Shown here piece by piece: positions 16,731 to 25,242 of a stretch of 64,000 bases of DNA (positions are counted from its first letter, which is position 1; each line of letters starts with the position of its first letter). The translations under genes were made by a program, and so were the position numbers. The DNA is from Rathayibacter sp. VKM Ac-2754. GTDB lineage: Bacteria; Actinomycetota; Actinomycetes; Actinomycetales; Microbacteriaceae. The stretch covers positions 1 to 64,000 of the forward strand of contig NZ_WUCC01000002.1 in NCBI RefSeq assembly GCF_009807095.1, written 5' to 3'. Under the pieces are notes generated by a model. That model did no database searches. It worked only from the letters and a program-made list of their open reading frames with translations, and was not told the origin of the DNA.

Positions 16731-18455
16731 GTGGCCGCATCAACCCCCGTCCGCAAGGCCCGGCGCTCACTGAGCTGGCTCGGTGTCCTGATCCTCGCCC
16801 TCGTCGGGCTCAACACCGCGGCCGTCCTCTGGGGCGGCGGCTCCTGGACTCCGAAGCTCGCGCTCGACCTCGAGGGCGGCACCCAGATCGTCCTGCAGCC
16901 GCAGCTGACCGACGGTGAGACCGTCTCGTCCGAGCAGCTCACCCAGGCCGTCTCGATCATCCGTCAGCGCATCGACGCGTCCGGCGTGTCCGAGGCCGAG
17001 ATCACCACCCAGGGCTCGAGCAACATCGTCGTCTCGATCCCGGGGACCCCCGACGACGAGACGCTGCAGCGCATCGAGGCCTCGGCGAAGCTCGACTTCC
17101 GCCCCGTGCTGGTCGCCAGCCAGGCCACGAACTCCGCGGTCGGAGGCGACTCGACCTCGTCACCGACGCCCACTCCCGTGGATCCGTCGCTCTCGACCAC
17201 GCCGACCGCGTCGCCGTCGAACGCGAGCGACCTCGCCTACATCACCCCCGCGCTCGAGGCTCAGTACACCGCCTTCGACTGCGCGTTCCTGAACGACCAG
17301 GACCCGAACCTCGCGCCCGCCGACCAGCCGCTGATCACCTGCGACGACACCGGCACCGTGAAGTACGTCCTCGGCCCGGTCGAGATCACCGGCGAGGACA
17401 TCTCCGACGCCTCGAACGGCCTGATGACCACGTCCTCCGGTGCCAGCACCGGCACCTGGGCGGTCAACCTCTCGTTCGACGACCAGGGCACCGAGGCCTT
17501 CGGCGCCGTCACGTCGCGACTCGTCGCGCTGACCGGCTCGCAGAACCAGTTCGCCATTGTCCTCGACGGCAGGGTCATCTCGGCGCCGTCGACGAACGCC
17601 GCGATCACCGACGGCAACGCGCAGATCTCCGGCTCGTTCACCCAGGAGTCGTCGAAGACCCTGGCCGACCAGCTCAAGTACGGTGCGCTGCCGATCGGCT
17701 TCCAGGTGCAGAGCTCCGACAGCATCTCGGCGACGCTCGGATCCACGCAGCTCGCGAGCGGACTGCTCGCCGGCCTCATCGGACTGATCCTGGTCGTCGT
17801 CTACTCGATCGCGCAGTACCGCGTGCTCGGTGCCGTGACCATCGCGTCGCTGCTGGTGGCGGCGATCGTCACCTACCTCGTCGTGACGATCCTGTCCTGG
17901 CGCGAGGGCCTGCGGCTCTCGCTGGCGGGAGTGGCGGGTCTGATCGTCGCGATCGGCATCACGGCCGACTCGTTCATCGTCTACTTCGAGCGCATCCGCG
18001 ACGAGCTGCGCGACGGCCGAGGGCTCGAGTCCTCGGTCGAGGCGGGCTGGCGGCGGGCGCTGCGCACGATCTTCGCGTCCGACATGGTGAACCTCCTCGC
18101 CGCCGTCGTGCTCTTCGCCCTGGCGGTCGGCAGCGTCCGCGGCTTCGCGCTCACGCTCGGCATCACCACGCTGATCGACCTCGTGGTCGTGATCCTCTTC
18201 ACGCACCCGATGCTGCAGCTGCTCGCCACGACGAAGTTCTTCTCCGAGGGGCATCGGGCCTCCGGGCTGGATCCACGGGCGCTCGGTGCCGTCTACCGCG
18301 GCCGGGCGGCGTTCCGTCCGCAGGACGCGGTCGTCGCGGGCAAGGGCTCCTCCGCCGCCCGCGAGGCCGCGAAGCGCCAGACCATCGCCGAGCGCAAGGC
18401 CGCTGAGGCGGCCGGCCGGTCGACGTCCAACGATGCGAACGGGAAGGACGCGTGA
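16731..18455 (+). CDS. secD: Protein translocase subunit SecD
   Basis: 574-residue RND-like membrane protein that uses the proton gradient to help pull secreted proteins across the membrane with SecF. One N-terminal helix (about 17-36) is followed by the DLEGGTQIVLQP motif, a large extracytoplasmic domain with a Ser/Thr/Pro-rich insert near 140-165, and five C-terminal helices from about residue 340 on. The tail is Arg/Lys/Ala-rich and cytoplasmic. The GTG at 16731 is used. It overlaps secF. Confidence 0.95.
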   Translation: MAASTPVRKARRSLSWLGVLILALVGLNTAAVLWGGGSWTPKLALDLEGGTQIVLQPQLTDGETVSSEQLTQAVSIIRQRIDASGVSEAEITTQGSSNIVVSIPGTPDDETLQRIEASAKLDFRPVLVASQATNSAVGGDSTSSPTPTPVDPSLSTTPTASPSNASDLAYITPALEAQYTAFDCAFLNDQDPNLAPADQPLITCDDTGTVKYVLGPVEITGEDISDASNGLMTTSSGASTGTWAVNLSFDDQGTEAFGAVTSRLVALTGSQNQFAIVLDGRVISAPSTNAAITDGNAQISGSFTQESSKTLADQLKYGALPIGFQVQSSDSISATLGSTQLASGLLAGLIGLILVVVYSIAQYRVLGAVTIASLLVAAIVTYLVVTILSWREGLRLSLAGVAGLIVAIGITADSFIVYFERIRDELRDGRGLESSVEAGWRRALRTIFASDMVNLLAAVVLFALAVGSVRGFALTLGITTLIDLVVVILFTHPMLQLLATTKFFSEGHRASGLDPRALGAVYRGRAAFRPQDAVVAGKGSSAAREAAKRQTIAERKAAEAAGRSTSNDANGKDA

Positions 18456-19459
18456 TGGCCAGCTTCTCGCAGTTCGGAAACGACCTCTACACCGGCAAGC
18501 GCTCCGTCGACTTCGTCGGCCGCCGCCGCACCTGGTACCTGATCTCGATCGTGATCATCCTGCTGACCGTCCTCGGGACGGCGGCGCGGGGCGGCTTCAA
18601 CTTCAGCATCGAGTTCACCGGCGGCTCGGAGTTCACGGTCACGTCGCCGTCCAGCCTCGACCAGGACGCGGCGACCGATGCCGTGACGTCGGTCTCGGCC
18701 GACGCCGTCCCGCGCGTCTCGGTCGTCGGCGACGACTCGATCCGCGTGCAGACCAGCCAGCTCTCGACCGACGAGTCGACCGCTGTCCGCAACGCCCTGG
18801 CCGAGGCCTACAGCGTTCCCAACGATCAGGTCGCCTCCTCCTTCATCGGAGCGGCCTGGGGCTCGGACGTGACGCAGCAGGCGGTGCGCGGCCTGATCAT
18901 CTTCGTGGTGCTCGCCGCCCTCGCCATGTGGGCGTACTTCCGCACCTGGAAGATGTCGCTCGCCGCCATCGTCGCCCTCCTGCACGACCTCGTGATCGTG
19001 GCAGGCGTCTACGGCATCACCGGCACGGAGGTGTCGCCCGCCGCGGTCATCGGCCTCCTCACGATCCTCGGGTACTCGCTCTACGACACGGTCGTGGTCT
19101 TCGACAAGATCCGCGAGAACACGGTCGAGGCGCTGGGGAGCACCACGCGCACCTTCTCCGAGACGGTGAACCTCGCCGAGAACCAGACCCTGGTCCGCTC
19201 GATCAACACCTCGATCGTGGCGGCCCTGCCGGTCGCGGCGATCCTCGTGATCGGCGCGTTCGTCCTCGGCGCCGGGACGCTGCGCGACATCTCGCTGGCG
19301 CTCCTGATCGGCATCATCGTGGGCACGTACTCCACGATCTTCGTGGCCGCCCCGCTCTACGCGCAGCTGCGCAGCCGCGAGCCCGAGATCTCGAAGCACG
19401 ACAAGCGCGTCACCACGGCTCGCGAGCGCGCCGTGACACCTGTCGTCCAGGGCTCCTAG
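18455..19459 (+). CDS. secF: Protein translocase subunit SecF
   Basis: 334-residue partner of SecD with six membrane helices. FSIEFTGGSEF is the SecF counterpart of the SecD DLEGG motif, and GYSLYDTVVVFDKIREN is the conserved fourth-helix region. The ATG at 18455 overlaps the secD TGA (TGATG) and follows GGGAAGGA; a GTG one codon earlier is an alternative. It is followed 10 bases later by a rhodanese gene. Confidence 0.95.
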   Translation: MASFSQFGNDLYTGKRSVDFVGRRRTWYLISIVIILLTVLGTAARGGFNFSIEFTGGSEFTVTSPSSLDQDAATDAVTSVSADAVPRVSVVGDDSIRVQTSQLSTDESTAVRNALAEAYSVPNDQVASSFIGAAWGSDVTQQAVRGLIIFVVLAALAMWAYFRTWKMSLAAIVALLHDLVIVAGVYGITGTEVSPAAVIGLLTILGYSLYDTVVVFDKIRENTVEALGSTTRTFSETVNLAENQTLVRSINTSIVAALPVAAILVIGAFVLGAGTLRDISLALLIGIIVGTYSTIFVAAPLYAQLRSREPEISKHDKRVTTARERAVTPVVQGS

Positions 19460-19469
19460 GAGGATCGCG

Positions 19470-19811
19470 ATGGCCGAGTACGCACAGGTCTCCGCAGTCG
19501 ACGCGGTCGGCCTCGTCGAGCGCGACGAGGTCTGGCTGCTCGACGTGCGCGAGCCGCACGAGTGGGCGCTCGGCCACGCGCCCACCGCGCACCACATCCC
19601 GATGGGCCAGATCGGCGAGCGGCAGGACGAGCTGCCGGCCGACGCGCCGATCCTCGTCGTCTGCCACTCGGGAGTCCGCTCGGCGATGGTGGTCCAGGCC
19701 CTCGATCGCGCCGGCTACGAGACGGCCAACATCGAGGCCGGGATGACGGCCTGGTCGGCGGCGGGCGGTGCGGTGGTCGCCGGCGACGGCACCCCCGGCC
19801 GCATCGACTGA
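19470..19811 (+). CDS. Rhodanese-like sulfurtransferase domain protein
   Basis: 113-residue single-domain rhodanese. LLDVREPHEWALGHAPTAHHIPMG is spread over residues 23-46 and the active loop CHSGVRS (65-71) supplies Cys65 for persulfide transfer. It is probably cytosolic; substrate unknown. AGGAGG precedes its ATG by 8 bases. Placement between secF and rel suggests co-transcription with secDF rather than a functional link. Confidence 0.9.
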   Translation: MAEYAQVSAVDAVGLVERDEVWLLDVREPHEWALGHAPTAHHIPMGQIGERQDELPADAPILVVCHSGVRSAMVVQALDRAGYETANIEAGMTAWSAAGGAVVAGDGTPGRID

Positions 19812-19864
19812 CATCCGTCCCGTCCGCCCACGGCGGAGCGGTCACCGCGGAGGTCGCCGCGGGC

Positions 19865-19870
19865 GATAAT
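19865..19870 (+). promoter_or_regulatory. Candidate -10 box for rel
   Basis: GATAAT ends six bases before an ATG at 19877. Transcription starting at that ATG would yield a leaderless five-codon frame (MEMPA, stop at 19892-19894) whose stop overlaps the rel GTG in a GTGA arrangement. The same bases include GGAG, a usable ribosome-binding site for rel. Confidence 0.45.
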
Positions 19871-19890
19871 GGAGCGATGGAGATGCCCGC

Positions 19891-22143
19891 GTGAGCGACA
19901 CGACGACCACGTCCTCGACGGCTGCCCTGCGCAGGCTCGTCCCGCGGATCTTCTCGCGTGCTCAGCCCTCCGGGGCGGTCGACACCCTCGTGCGCACTCT
20001 GCGGATGCACCACCCGAAGACCGACATCGCGCTGATCGAGCGGGCCTACTCGGTCGCCGAGCGCGCCCACGCCGGGCAGAAGCGCCGGAGCGGTGAGCCG
20101 TACATCACGCACCCCCTCGCCGTCGCGCAGATCCTCGCCGATCTCGGCATCGGCTCGAAGACGATCGCGGCCGCTCTGCTGCACGACACGGTGGAGGACA
20201 CCGACTACACGCTCGACGAGCTCCGGGCCGACTTCGGCGACGAGGTCGCGATGCTGGTCGACGGAGTCACGAAGCTCGACAAGGTCAAGTACGGCGACAG
20301 CGCGCAGGCCGAGACCGTCCGCAAGATGATCGTCGCGATGTCGAAGGACATCCGCGTGCTGATCATCAAGCTCGCCGACCGCCTGCACAACGCCCGCACC
20401 TGGGGCTTCGTCCCGGCGGAGTCGGCGGCCCGCAAGGCGACGGAGACCCTCGAGATCTACGCCCCCCTGGCGCACCGCCTCGGCATCCAGGCGATCAAGT
20501 GGGAGCTCGAGGACCTCTCGTTCGCCGTGCTCTACCCCAAGATCTACAACGAGATCGAGAGCCTCGTGAAGGTGCGCACGCCGCAGCGCGAGGAGTTCGT
20601 CCAGAACGTCATCGACCTCATCAGCGAGGACCTCCGCGCCGGCAAGATCCGCGGCCGCGTCGTCGGCCGGCCGAAGCAGTACTACTCGATCTACCAGAAG
20701 ATGGTCGTCCGCGGTCGCGAGTTCGACGAGATCTACGACCTCGTCGGCATCCGCGTGCTCGTCAACTCGGTGCGCGACTGCTACGCCGTGCTCGGCTCCA
20801 TCCATGCGCGCTGGACCCCGATGCCGGGCCGCTTCAAGGACTACATCGCGACCCCCAAGTTCAACCTCTATCAGTCGCTGCACACGACCGTCGTGGGCCC
20901 GAAGGGCCGTGCGGTCGAGATCCAGATCCGCACCAACGAGATGCACCAGCACGCCGAGTTCGGCATCGCTGCGCACTGGAAGTACAAGGAGCAGATGGCC
21001 ACCGGCAAGGTGCCCACCGACGGCTCGAACGACACCGACCTCGCCTGGCTCGCCCACCTCTCGGACTGGCAGTCCGAGACGACCGACCCCAACGAGTTCC
21101 TCGACTCCCTCCGCTTCGAGATCGGGGCCAAGGAGGTCTACGTCTTCACGCCGAAGGGCCGGGTCATCGGCCTGCCGACCGGCGCGACTCCGGTCGACTT
21201 CGCGTACGCGGTGCACACCGAGGTCGGTCACCGCACGATGGGGGCCAAGGTCAACGGCCGCCTCGTCCCGCTCGAGTCCTCGCTCACCACCGGCGACGTG
21301 GTCGAGGTGTTCACCTCGAAGAACCCCGATTCGGGCCCGAGCCAGGACTGGCTGAACTTCGTCCAGAGTCCCCGCGCCCGCAACAAGATCCGTCAGTGGT
21401 TCACCAAGGAGCGCCGCGACGAGGCCATCGAGCAGGGCAAGGACTCGATCGCCCGCGCGATGCGCAAGCAGAATCTGCCGCTGCAGAAGCTGATGAGCCA
21501 GGACACCTTCACCGAGGTGGCCAGCCAGCTGCGCTACAACGACGTCGAGGCGCTCTATGCGGCCGTCGGCGAGGGCCACGTCTCGACCCAGTCGGTGCTC
21601 GAGAAGGTCGTCGCCTCGATCCAGGGCGATCCGGAGTCGGACGAGAACGAGGTCACCCTCCCGCGCTCGCCCCGCCCGCGCAGCCGCAGCAGCGAGTCGG
21701 GCGTCCTCGTCAAAGGCGCTCCCGATATCCTCGTCAAGCTCGCCAAGTGCTGCACCCCCGTCCCCGGCGATCAGATCGTCGGCTTCGTCACCCGGGGCGC
21801 CGGCGTCTCGGTGCACCAGGCGAACTGCCACAACGTGCAGGAGCTGCTGAAGGAGCCGGAGCGGATCGTCGACGTCGAGTGGGCGCCGTCGTCCAAGAGC
21901 ATCTTCCTGGTGCAGATCCAGGTCGAGGCGCTCGATCGGTCGGGCCTGCTCAGCGACGTCACCCGCGTGCTCTCGGAGCACCACGTCAACATCCTGTCGG
22001 CGACCGTGTCGACCTCGAGCGACCGCCTCGCGATCAGCCGCTTCGTCTTCGAGATGGGCGACACCACCCACCTCGATCGCGTGCTGAACGCCGTCCGCCG
22101 GATCGACGCGGTCTACGACGTGTATCGGGTCAACGCCGGCTGA
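19891..22143 (+). CDS. rel: Bifunctional (p)ppGpp synthetase/hydrolase Rel
   Basis: 750-residue RelA/SpoT homologue controlling the stringent response. The HD hydrolase residues are present (HPLAVAQIL, LLHDTVEDT and KLADRLHN), so degradation activity is expected, as in other actinobacterial Rel proteins. The synthetase domain includes YSIYQKM and RFKDYIATPK; TGS follows near residue 410 and ACT is C-terminal (IQVEALDRSGLLSDVTRVL). A conserved Cys pair is in KLAKCCTPVPGD. The GTG start is preceded by GGAG. The gene ends 5 bp from the convergent AbiEi-like gene. Confidence 0.96.
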   Translation: MSDTTTTSSTAALRRLVPRIFSRAQPSGAVDTLVRTLRMHHPKTDIALIERAYSVAERAHAGQKRRSGEPYITHPLAVAQILADLGIGSKTIAAALLHDTVEDTDYTLDELRADFGDEVAMLVDGVTKLDKVKYGDSAQAETVRKMIVAMSKDIRVLIIKLADRLHNARTWGFVPAESAARKATETLEIYAPLAHRLGIQAIKWELEDLSFAVLYPKIYNEIESLVKVRTPQREEFVQNVIDLISEDLRAGKIRGRVVGRPKQYYSIYQKMVVRGREFDEIYDLVGIRVLVNSVRDCYAVLGSIHARWTPMPGRFKDYIATPKFNLYQSLHTTVVGPKGRAVEIQIRTNEMHQHAEFGIAAHWKYKEQMATGKVPTDGSNDTDLAWLAHLSDWQSETTDPNEFLDSLRFEIGAKEVYVFTPKGRVIGLPTGATPVDFAYAVHTEVGHRTMGAKVNGRLVPLESSLTTGDVVEVFTSKNPDSGPSQDWLNFVQSPRARNKIRQWFTKERRDEAIEQGKDSIARAMRKQNLPLQKLMSQDTFTEVASQLRYNDVEALYAAVGEGHVSTQSVLEKVVASIQGDPESDENEVTLPRSPRPRSRSSESGVLVKGAPDILVKLAKCCTPVPGDQIVGFVTRGAGVSVHQANCHNVQELLKEPERIVDVEWAPSSKSIFLVQIQVEALDRSGLLSDVTRVLSEHHVNILSATVSTSSDRLAISRFVFEMGDTTHLDRVLNAVRRIDAVYDVYRVNAG

Positions 22144-22148
22144 GCCCC

Positions 22149-22727
22149 TCACGGAGCGACCGCGGGCGACTCGGTGCCGCCCGCGGCGCCGAGCGCCGTC
22201 CTCAGGCGGTCCTCCGCGATCCGTCGACCCGCCACGGTGGGCCCGGCACCGGGTCGGAGACGCTCGAGCAGCTCGGGCAGCGAAGTCCCGGTCGCCGCGG
22301 CCAGGGTGCGCAGCAGGGCGTCGTCGCACTCGCCGCGGGTTCTCGCGAGGTCGATCAGCGTCCGCTCGGGAGTCGTCACGAGGCACCCGCCGATGACGAG
22401 GACGTCGGCGTCCGTCAGGCGGACCTCGTGGTAGCGGACCCGGGACAGGACCGGCGGATGCAGCCTGTTGCGGCGGTCGATCGAGGCGCTGTGGATCCTC
22501 GGCGGGTCGATCGTCGCGCCGTGGATCCAGGCCGCTGAGCGCCGATCGGCGACCGTCCCGCGGGGGAGGACCGCGAGCAGCGCCGCTGCGCGCACCGCCG
22601 GCCCGAGCGGCAGATCGGCGACGAGGTAGCCCTCGTCGACCGCGATCAGCTCGCCGTCGAGGCGGGCGGCGCAGAGCTCGGCGAGGGGCAGGTGCCCGGG
22701 GAGCAGAACGGAGGGGAGGCGCGTCAT
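22149..22727 (-). CDS. AbiEi-like (type IV antitoxin-like) protein, no adjacent toxin
   Basis: 192-residue protein. The VTTPERTLIDLARTRG segment near residues 120-135 is characteristic of the C-terminal region of AbiEi-family antitoxin/DUF559-associated proteins common in actinobacteria; the rest is weakly conserved. AbiEi antitoxins are transcriptional autoregulators that bind inverted repeats, and here a 51-bp palindrome covers the start codon. No AbiEii nucleotidyltransferase gene is adjacent, so it may be a solo regulator. The assignment rests on one motif and overall look, so confidence is moderate. Confidence 0.6.
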   Translation of the reverse strand: MTRLPSVLLPGHLPLAELCAARLDGELIAVDEGYLVADLPLGPAVRAAALLAVLPRGTVADRRSAAWIHGATIDPPRIHSASIDRRNRLHPPVLSRVRYHEVRLTDADVLVIGGCLVTTPERTLIDLARTRGECDDALLRTLAAATGTSLPELLERLRPGAGPTVAGRRIAEDRLRTALGAAGGTESPAVAP

Positions 22728-22759
22728 CCACTCAGAGTGGACGAGGCGCCTCCCCTCCG
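22709..22759. promoter_or_regulatory. 51-bp palindrome over the AbiEi-like start codon (candidate operator)
   Basis: The 14-bp arms 22709-22722 and 22746-22759 are perfectly complementary. At the centre sits a second dyad, TCCACTC-A-GAGTGGA (22727-22741). The ATG of the minus-strand gene is at 22727-22725, so the palindrome covers the first six codons and the 5' flank. It could be a DNA operator for the protein or an RNA hairpin hiding the start. Confidence 0.6.
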
Positions 22760-22815
22760 GGACGTCATCGGCGAGTCTGTGGACAGATCCGCGTCAGCCG
22801 GGGAGGTGGGGGAGC

Positions 22816-24039
22816 TCAGCCGAGCGCGTCGAGCCAGACCTTGCGGGCGTCGAGCGCCTCCTGGGCCTGCTGGATCGCCGCACGGTCGCCGCGCGCCTTC
22901 GCCTCGTCGAGCTCGTCCTGCAGCTTCTGGATCGCCGCGGTCAGCTGCGACGCGAGCCCCTCCGAGCGCGCCTTGCGCTCGGGGTTGCTGCGGTTCCAGT
23001 GGTCCTCGTCCAGCTTGCGCACGTGGGCCTCGACCTTGCGGAGGCGGTCCTCGATCGTGCGGACCTGCTCGCGCGGGACCCGTCCGACGGCGTCCCAGCG
23101 CTCCTGGATCGAGAGCAGGACCCGCTTGGCCTTCTCGCGGTCCTCCTCCTGCAGGAGCGGCTCGGCCTCCTCGAGAAGGGCGAGCTTGAGGTCGAGGTTC
23201 TCGGTGTACTCGACGCTCTCCTGCGCGACGATCTCGGCCTTGGCGCCGTAGATCGCGTCGCCGGCGGCCTTGAAGCGCGCCCAGAGCGCGTCATCGAACC
23301 GCTTGCCCGCGCGCCCGGCGACCCGCCACTGCTCCAGCAGGGCGCGGTACTCCGGGATCGCCTCGGCTCCGCGCGATACGAGGGCCTCCGCCTGGTCGAT
23401 GAGCGCCTGCTTGGCCGACTTCGCCTCACGGTGCGAGGAGTCGAGATCGGCGAAGAACGCCTTGCGGTTCTGCTCGATCGTGGTGCGGGCACCGCGGAAG
23501 CGGCGCCACAGCTCGTTCGCCTCGTTCTTGGGCAGTCGAGGACCCTGCTGCTGGTGGTTCTGCCAGCGGGCGAACAGGTCGTCGATGGCGGCGCTGGCCT
23601 GCTTCCACTGCGTCTTGGCCGGGTCGACGGCCGCGAGGGCCTCGGCCTCGGCGACGATGGCCTCGCGGTGCGCGAGAGCCTCGGCCAGCGCGGCCTTCGA
23701 CTCTGCGGCCTGCTGCTCCGTCAGATCCTCGACGGAGCCGCCGAGCGCACCGATGCGCTTCTGCAGCGACTCGAGGTCTCCGACGGCGCGGGCGTCGGCG
23801 ATCGCCGCGGTCAGCGACTGCACGGCGCGGGCGACGTCTCCCGCCGGAGCACCCCGCTTCGCGCGCTGCTCGAGCAGCGAGACCTGCCCGGCCAGCTCGA
23901 CGTACTTGCGCTCGTAGTAGGCGAGCGCCTCCTCGGGAGTCGCATCGGGGTACTGGCCGACCTCGCGCTCCCCGTCGCCGACGCGGACGTAGACCGTCCC
24001 GTCGTCGCCGACCCGTCCCCACGGCTGCTGGTCACTCAT
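22816..24039 (-). CDS. DUF349 domain-containing protein
   Basis: 407-residue, highly charged, almost wholly helical cytosolic protein with three or more DUF349 repeats (pattern W-K-x-A followed by LWxRF, for example near LWRRFRGAR, LWARFKAAGD and RWDAVGRVPR). DUF349 proteins in actinobacteria are widespread; function is not established. A short N-terminal beta-rich segment (GRVGDDGTVYVRVGDGEREVG) matches the usual family leader. The ATG at 24039 is chosen over an in-frame ATG five codons upstream because it begins the conserved leader and follows GTGAGG. Confidence 0.85.
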   Translation of the reverse strand: MSDQQPWGRVGDDGTVYVRVGDGEREVGQYPDATPEEALAYYERKYVELAGQVSLLEQRAKRGAPAGDVARAVQSLTAAIADARAVGDLESLQKRIGALGGSVEDLTEQQAAESKAALAEALAHREAIVAEAEALAAVDPAKTQWKQASAAIDDLFARWQNHQQQGPRLPKNEANELWRRFRGARTTIEQNRKAFFADLDSSHREAKSAKQALIDQAEALVSRGAEAIPEYRALLEQWRVAGRAGKRFDDALWARFKAAGDAIYGAKAEIVAQESVEYTENLDLKLALLEEAEPLLQEEDREKAKRVLLSIQERWDAVGRVPREQVRTIEDRLRKVEAHVRKLDEDHWNRSNPERKARSEGLASQLTAAIQKLQDELDEAKARGDRAAIQQAQEALDARKVWLDALG

Positions 24040-24278
24040 CGCTCGGAGCCTCACCTTGCTGTTCGATGTCGTGCTGTTCGATACCGGACTCGTCCCCGTC
24101 GTCTCCGACAGCGGACCCCTCGGTATTGGGCTGTTCTCTCACAGCCCGGTCGTCGGCCGGTGTGGCACGACGGCCGGTGGGCCGGTGACCGCGCTCGGCC
24201 GCGAACGGGCAGTGGGGTTCAGCCTATTGCACTCCCCGCATCCGGGGTTCGTGCCCGGGGCGGCGGGGCGCCGCAGCG
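24040..24278. other. Gap between the DUF349 and cyclophilin genes
   Basis: On the minus strand TAGGCT (24226-24221) is a possible -10 box for the DUF349 gene, giving a leader of about 170 bases. That leader contains two 11-bp copies of TGCTGTTCGAT on the plus strand (24057-24067, 24072-24082). No gene is seen. Confidence 0.35.
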
Positions 24279-25067
24279 CTACTGGACGGTGACGGAGGTG
24301 ATGGCGACCGGCTCGGCGGGGGCGCCGTCACCGGATCCGTCGGCGGTGCCCTTCGCGACGACGTCGCTGGTCAGGGTGTCGAGCCCCGAGGTGACCTGGC
24401 CGATCACGGTGTAGCCGCCCGCGGCGTCGGCCGGGAGCTCGGTGTCCTGGTAGACCATGAAGAACTGGCTGCCCTGGCTGTAGCCGTTGCCCGACTGGCG
24501 GGCCATCGCGATCGTGCCCGCCGGGTAGACCCCGTCGGCGGGGGCGTTCTCGACCGGCCCGTAGCTGTAGCCGGGCCCGCCGGTGCCGTCGCCGTTCGGA
24601 TCGCCGCACTGCAGCACGTAGAGCCCCTCGGTGGTGAGGCGGTGGCACGAGACGCCGTCGTAGAAGCCCGACTGCGTGAGCGAGATGAACGACGACACGG
24701 CCTGAGGAGCGGCGGCACCGGCGAGCGTGATGCCGAGCGCGTCGGTGTTGATCGTCATGGTGCCGGTCCAGTCGCGGCCCTCGGCGATGTCGCTCGAGGG
24801 GACGTCCCCGGTGTTCGCTCCGGTGGCGGCCGGCGTCGGCGTGGCGCTCTCGGAGGTCGTCGGCTCGGCGACCGGGGTGCCGGGCCCGCCGGAGAAGTAG
24901 AAGAGCTGGGCGGCGACCGCCAGGGCGATCACGATCACTCCGGCGACGGCGGCGATGACGTTGTCGCGGGTCCGGCGCTTCACGCGGGTCCGGTGGAGGC
25001 TCTGGCGGGCCTGGTAGGCCCGGAGCCGGGTGCGCGCCTCGCGGTCGTTCGACTTGCCTTGAGCCAC
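24279..25067 (-). CDS. Membrane-anchored cyclophilin-type peptidyl-prolyl isomerase
   Basis: 262-residue protein with a basic cytoplasmic N-terminus, one membrane helix (about residues 38-60), a Thr/Pro/Ala-rich linker and an extracytoplasmic cyclophilin domain. Family segments include [31 protein letters not shown] and GSQFFMVY. It probably assists folding of secreted proteins. The start is GTG at 25067, behind GGAGGA. A promoter for it lies in the divergent region shared with rarA. Confidence 0.92.
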   Translation of the reverse strand: MAQGKSNDREARTRLRAYQARQSLHRTRVKRRTRDNVIAAVAGVIVIALAVAAQLFYFSGGPGTPVAEPTTSESATPTPAATGANTGDVPSSDIAEGRDWTGTMTINTDALGITLAGAAAPQAVSSFISLTQSGFYDGVSCHRLTTEGLYVLQCGDPNGDGTGGPGYSYGPVENAPADGVYPAGTIAMARQSGNGYSQGSQFFMVYQDTELPADAAGGYTVIGQVTSGLDTLTSDVVAKGTADGSGDGAPAEPVAITSVTVQ

Positions 25068-25136
25068 GTGTTCCTCCGCCGTGTCCGATCGCGCCCCAGT
25101 CCGGCGCGGCGGTCCGCGCGAGCGCGAACGGCGTAG

Positions 25137-25166
25137 AGCCTACGAGAATCGGCCGATCGTCGACAA
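25137..25166 (-). promoter_or_regulatory. Promoter of the cyclophilin gene
   Basis: On the minus strand TTGTCG (25166-25161) and TAGGCT (25142-25137) are separated by 18 bases, a good vegetative promoter. Transcription would start near 25130, about 63 bases before the GTG. Confidence 0.55.
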
Positions 25167-25229
25167 AACGCGTCCTCCGGAGCGACCTGGCGGGCTCCGT
25201 CGTCCCGTCCCGGTGTCGGAGGCCGTCGT

Positions 25230-25235
25230 TACGCT
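25230..25235 (+). promoter_or_regulatory. -10 box placing rarA transcription at its ATG
   Basis: TACGCT ends seven bases before the rarA ATG at 25243, with no ribosome-binding site between. The spacing suggests a leaderless message. No clear -35 is present. Confidence 0.35.
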
Positions 25236-25242
25236 GGACGGC

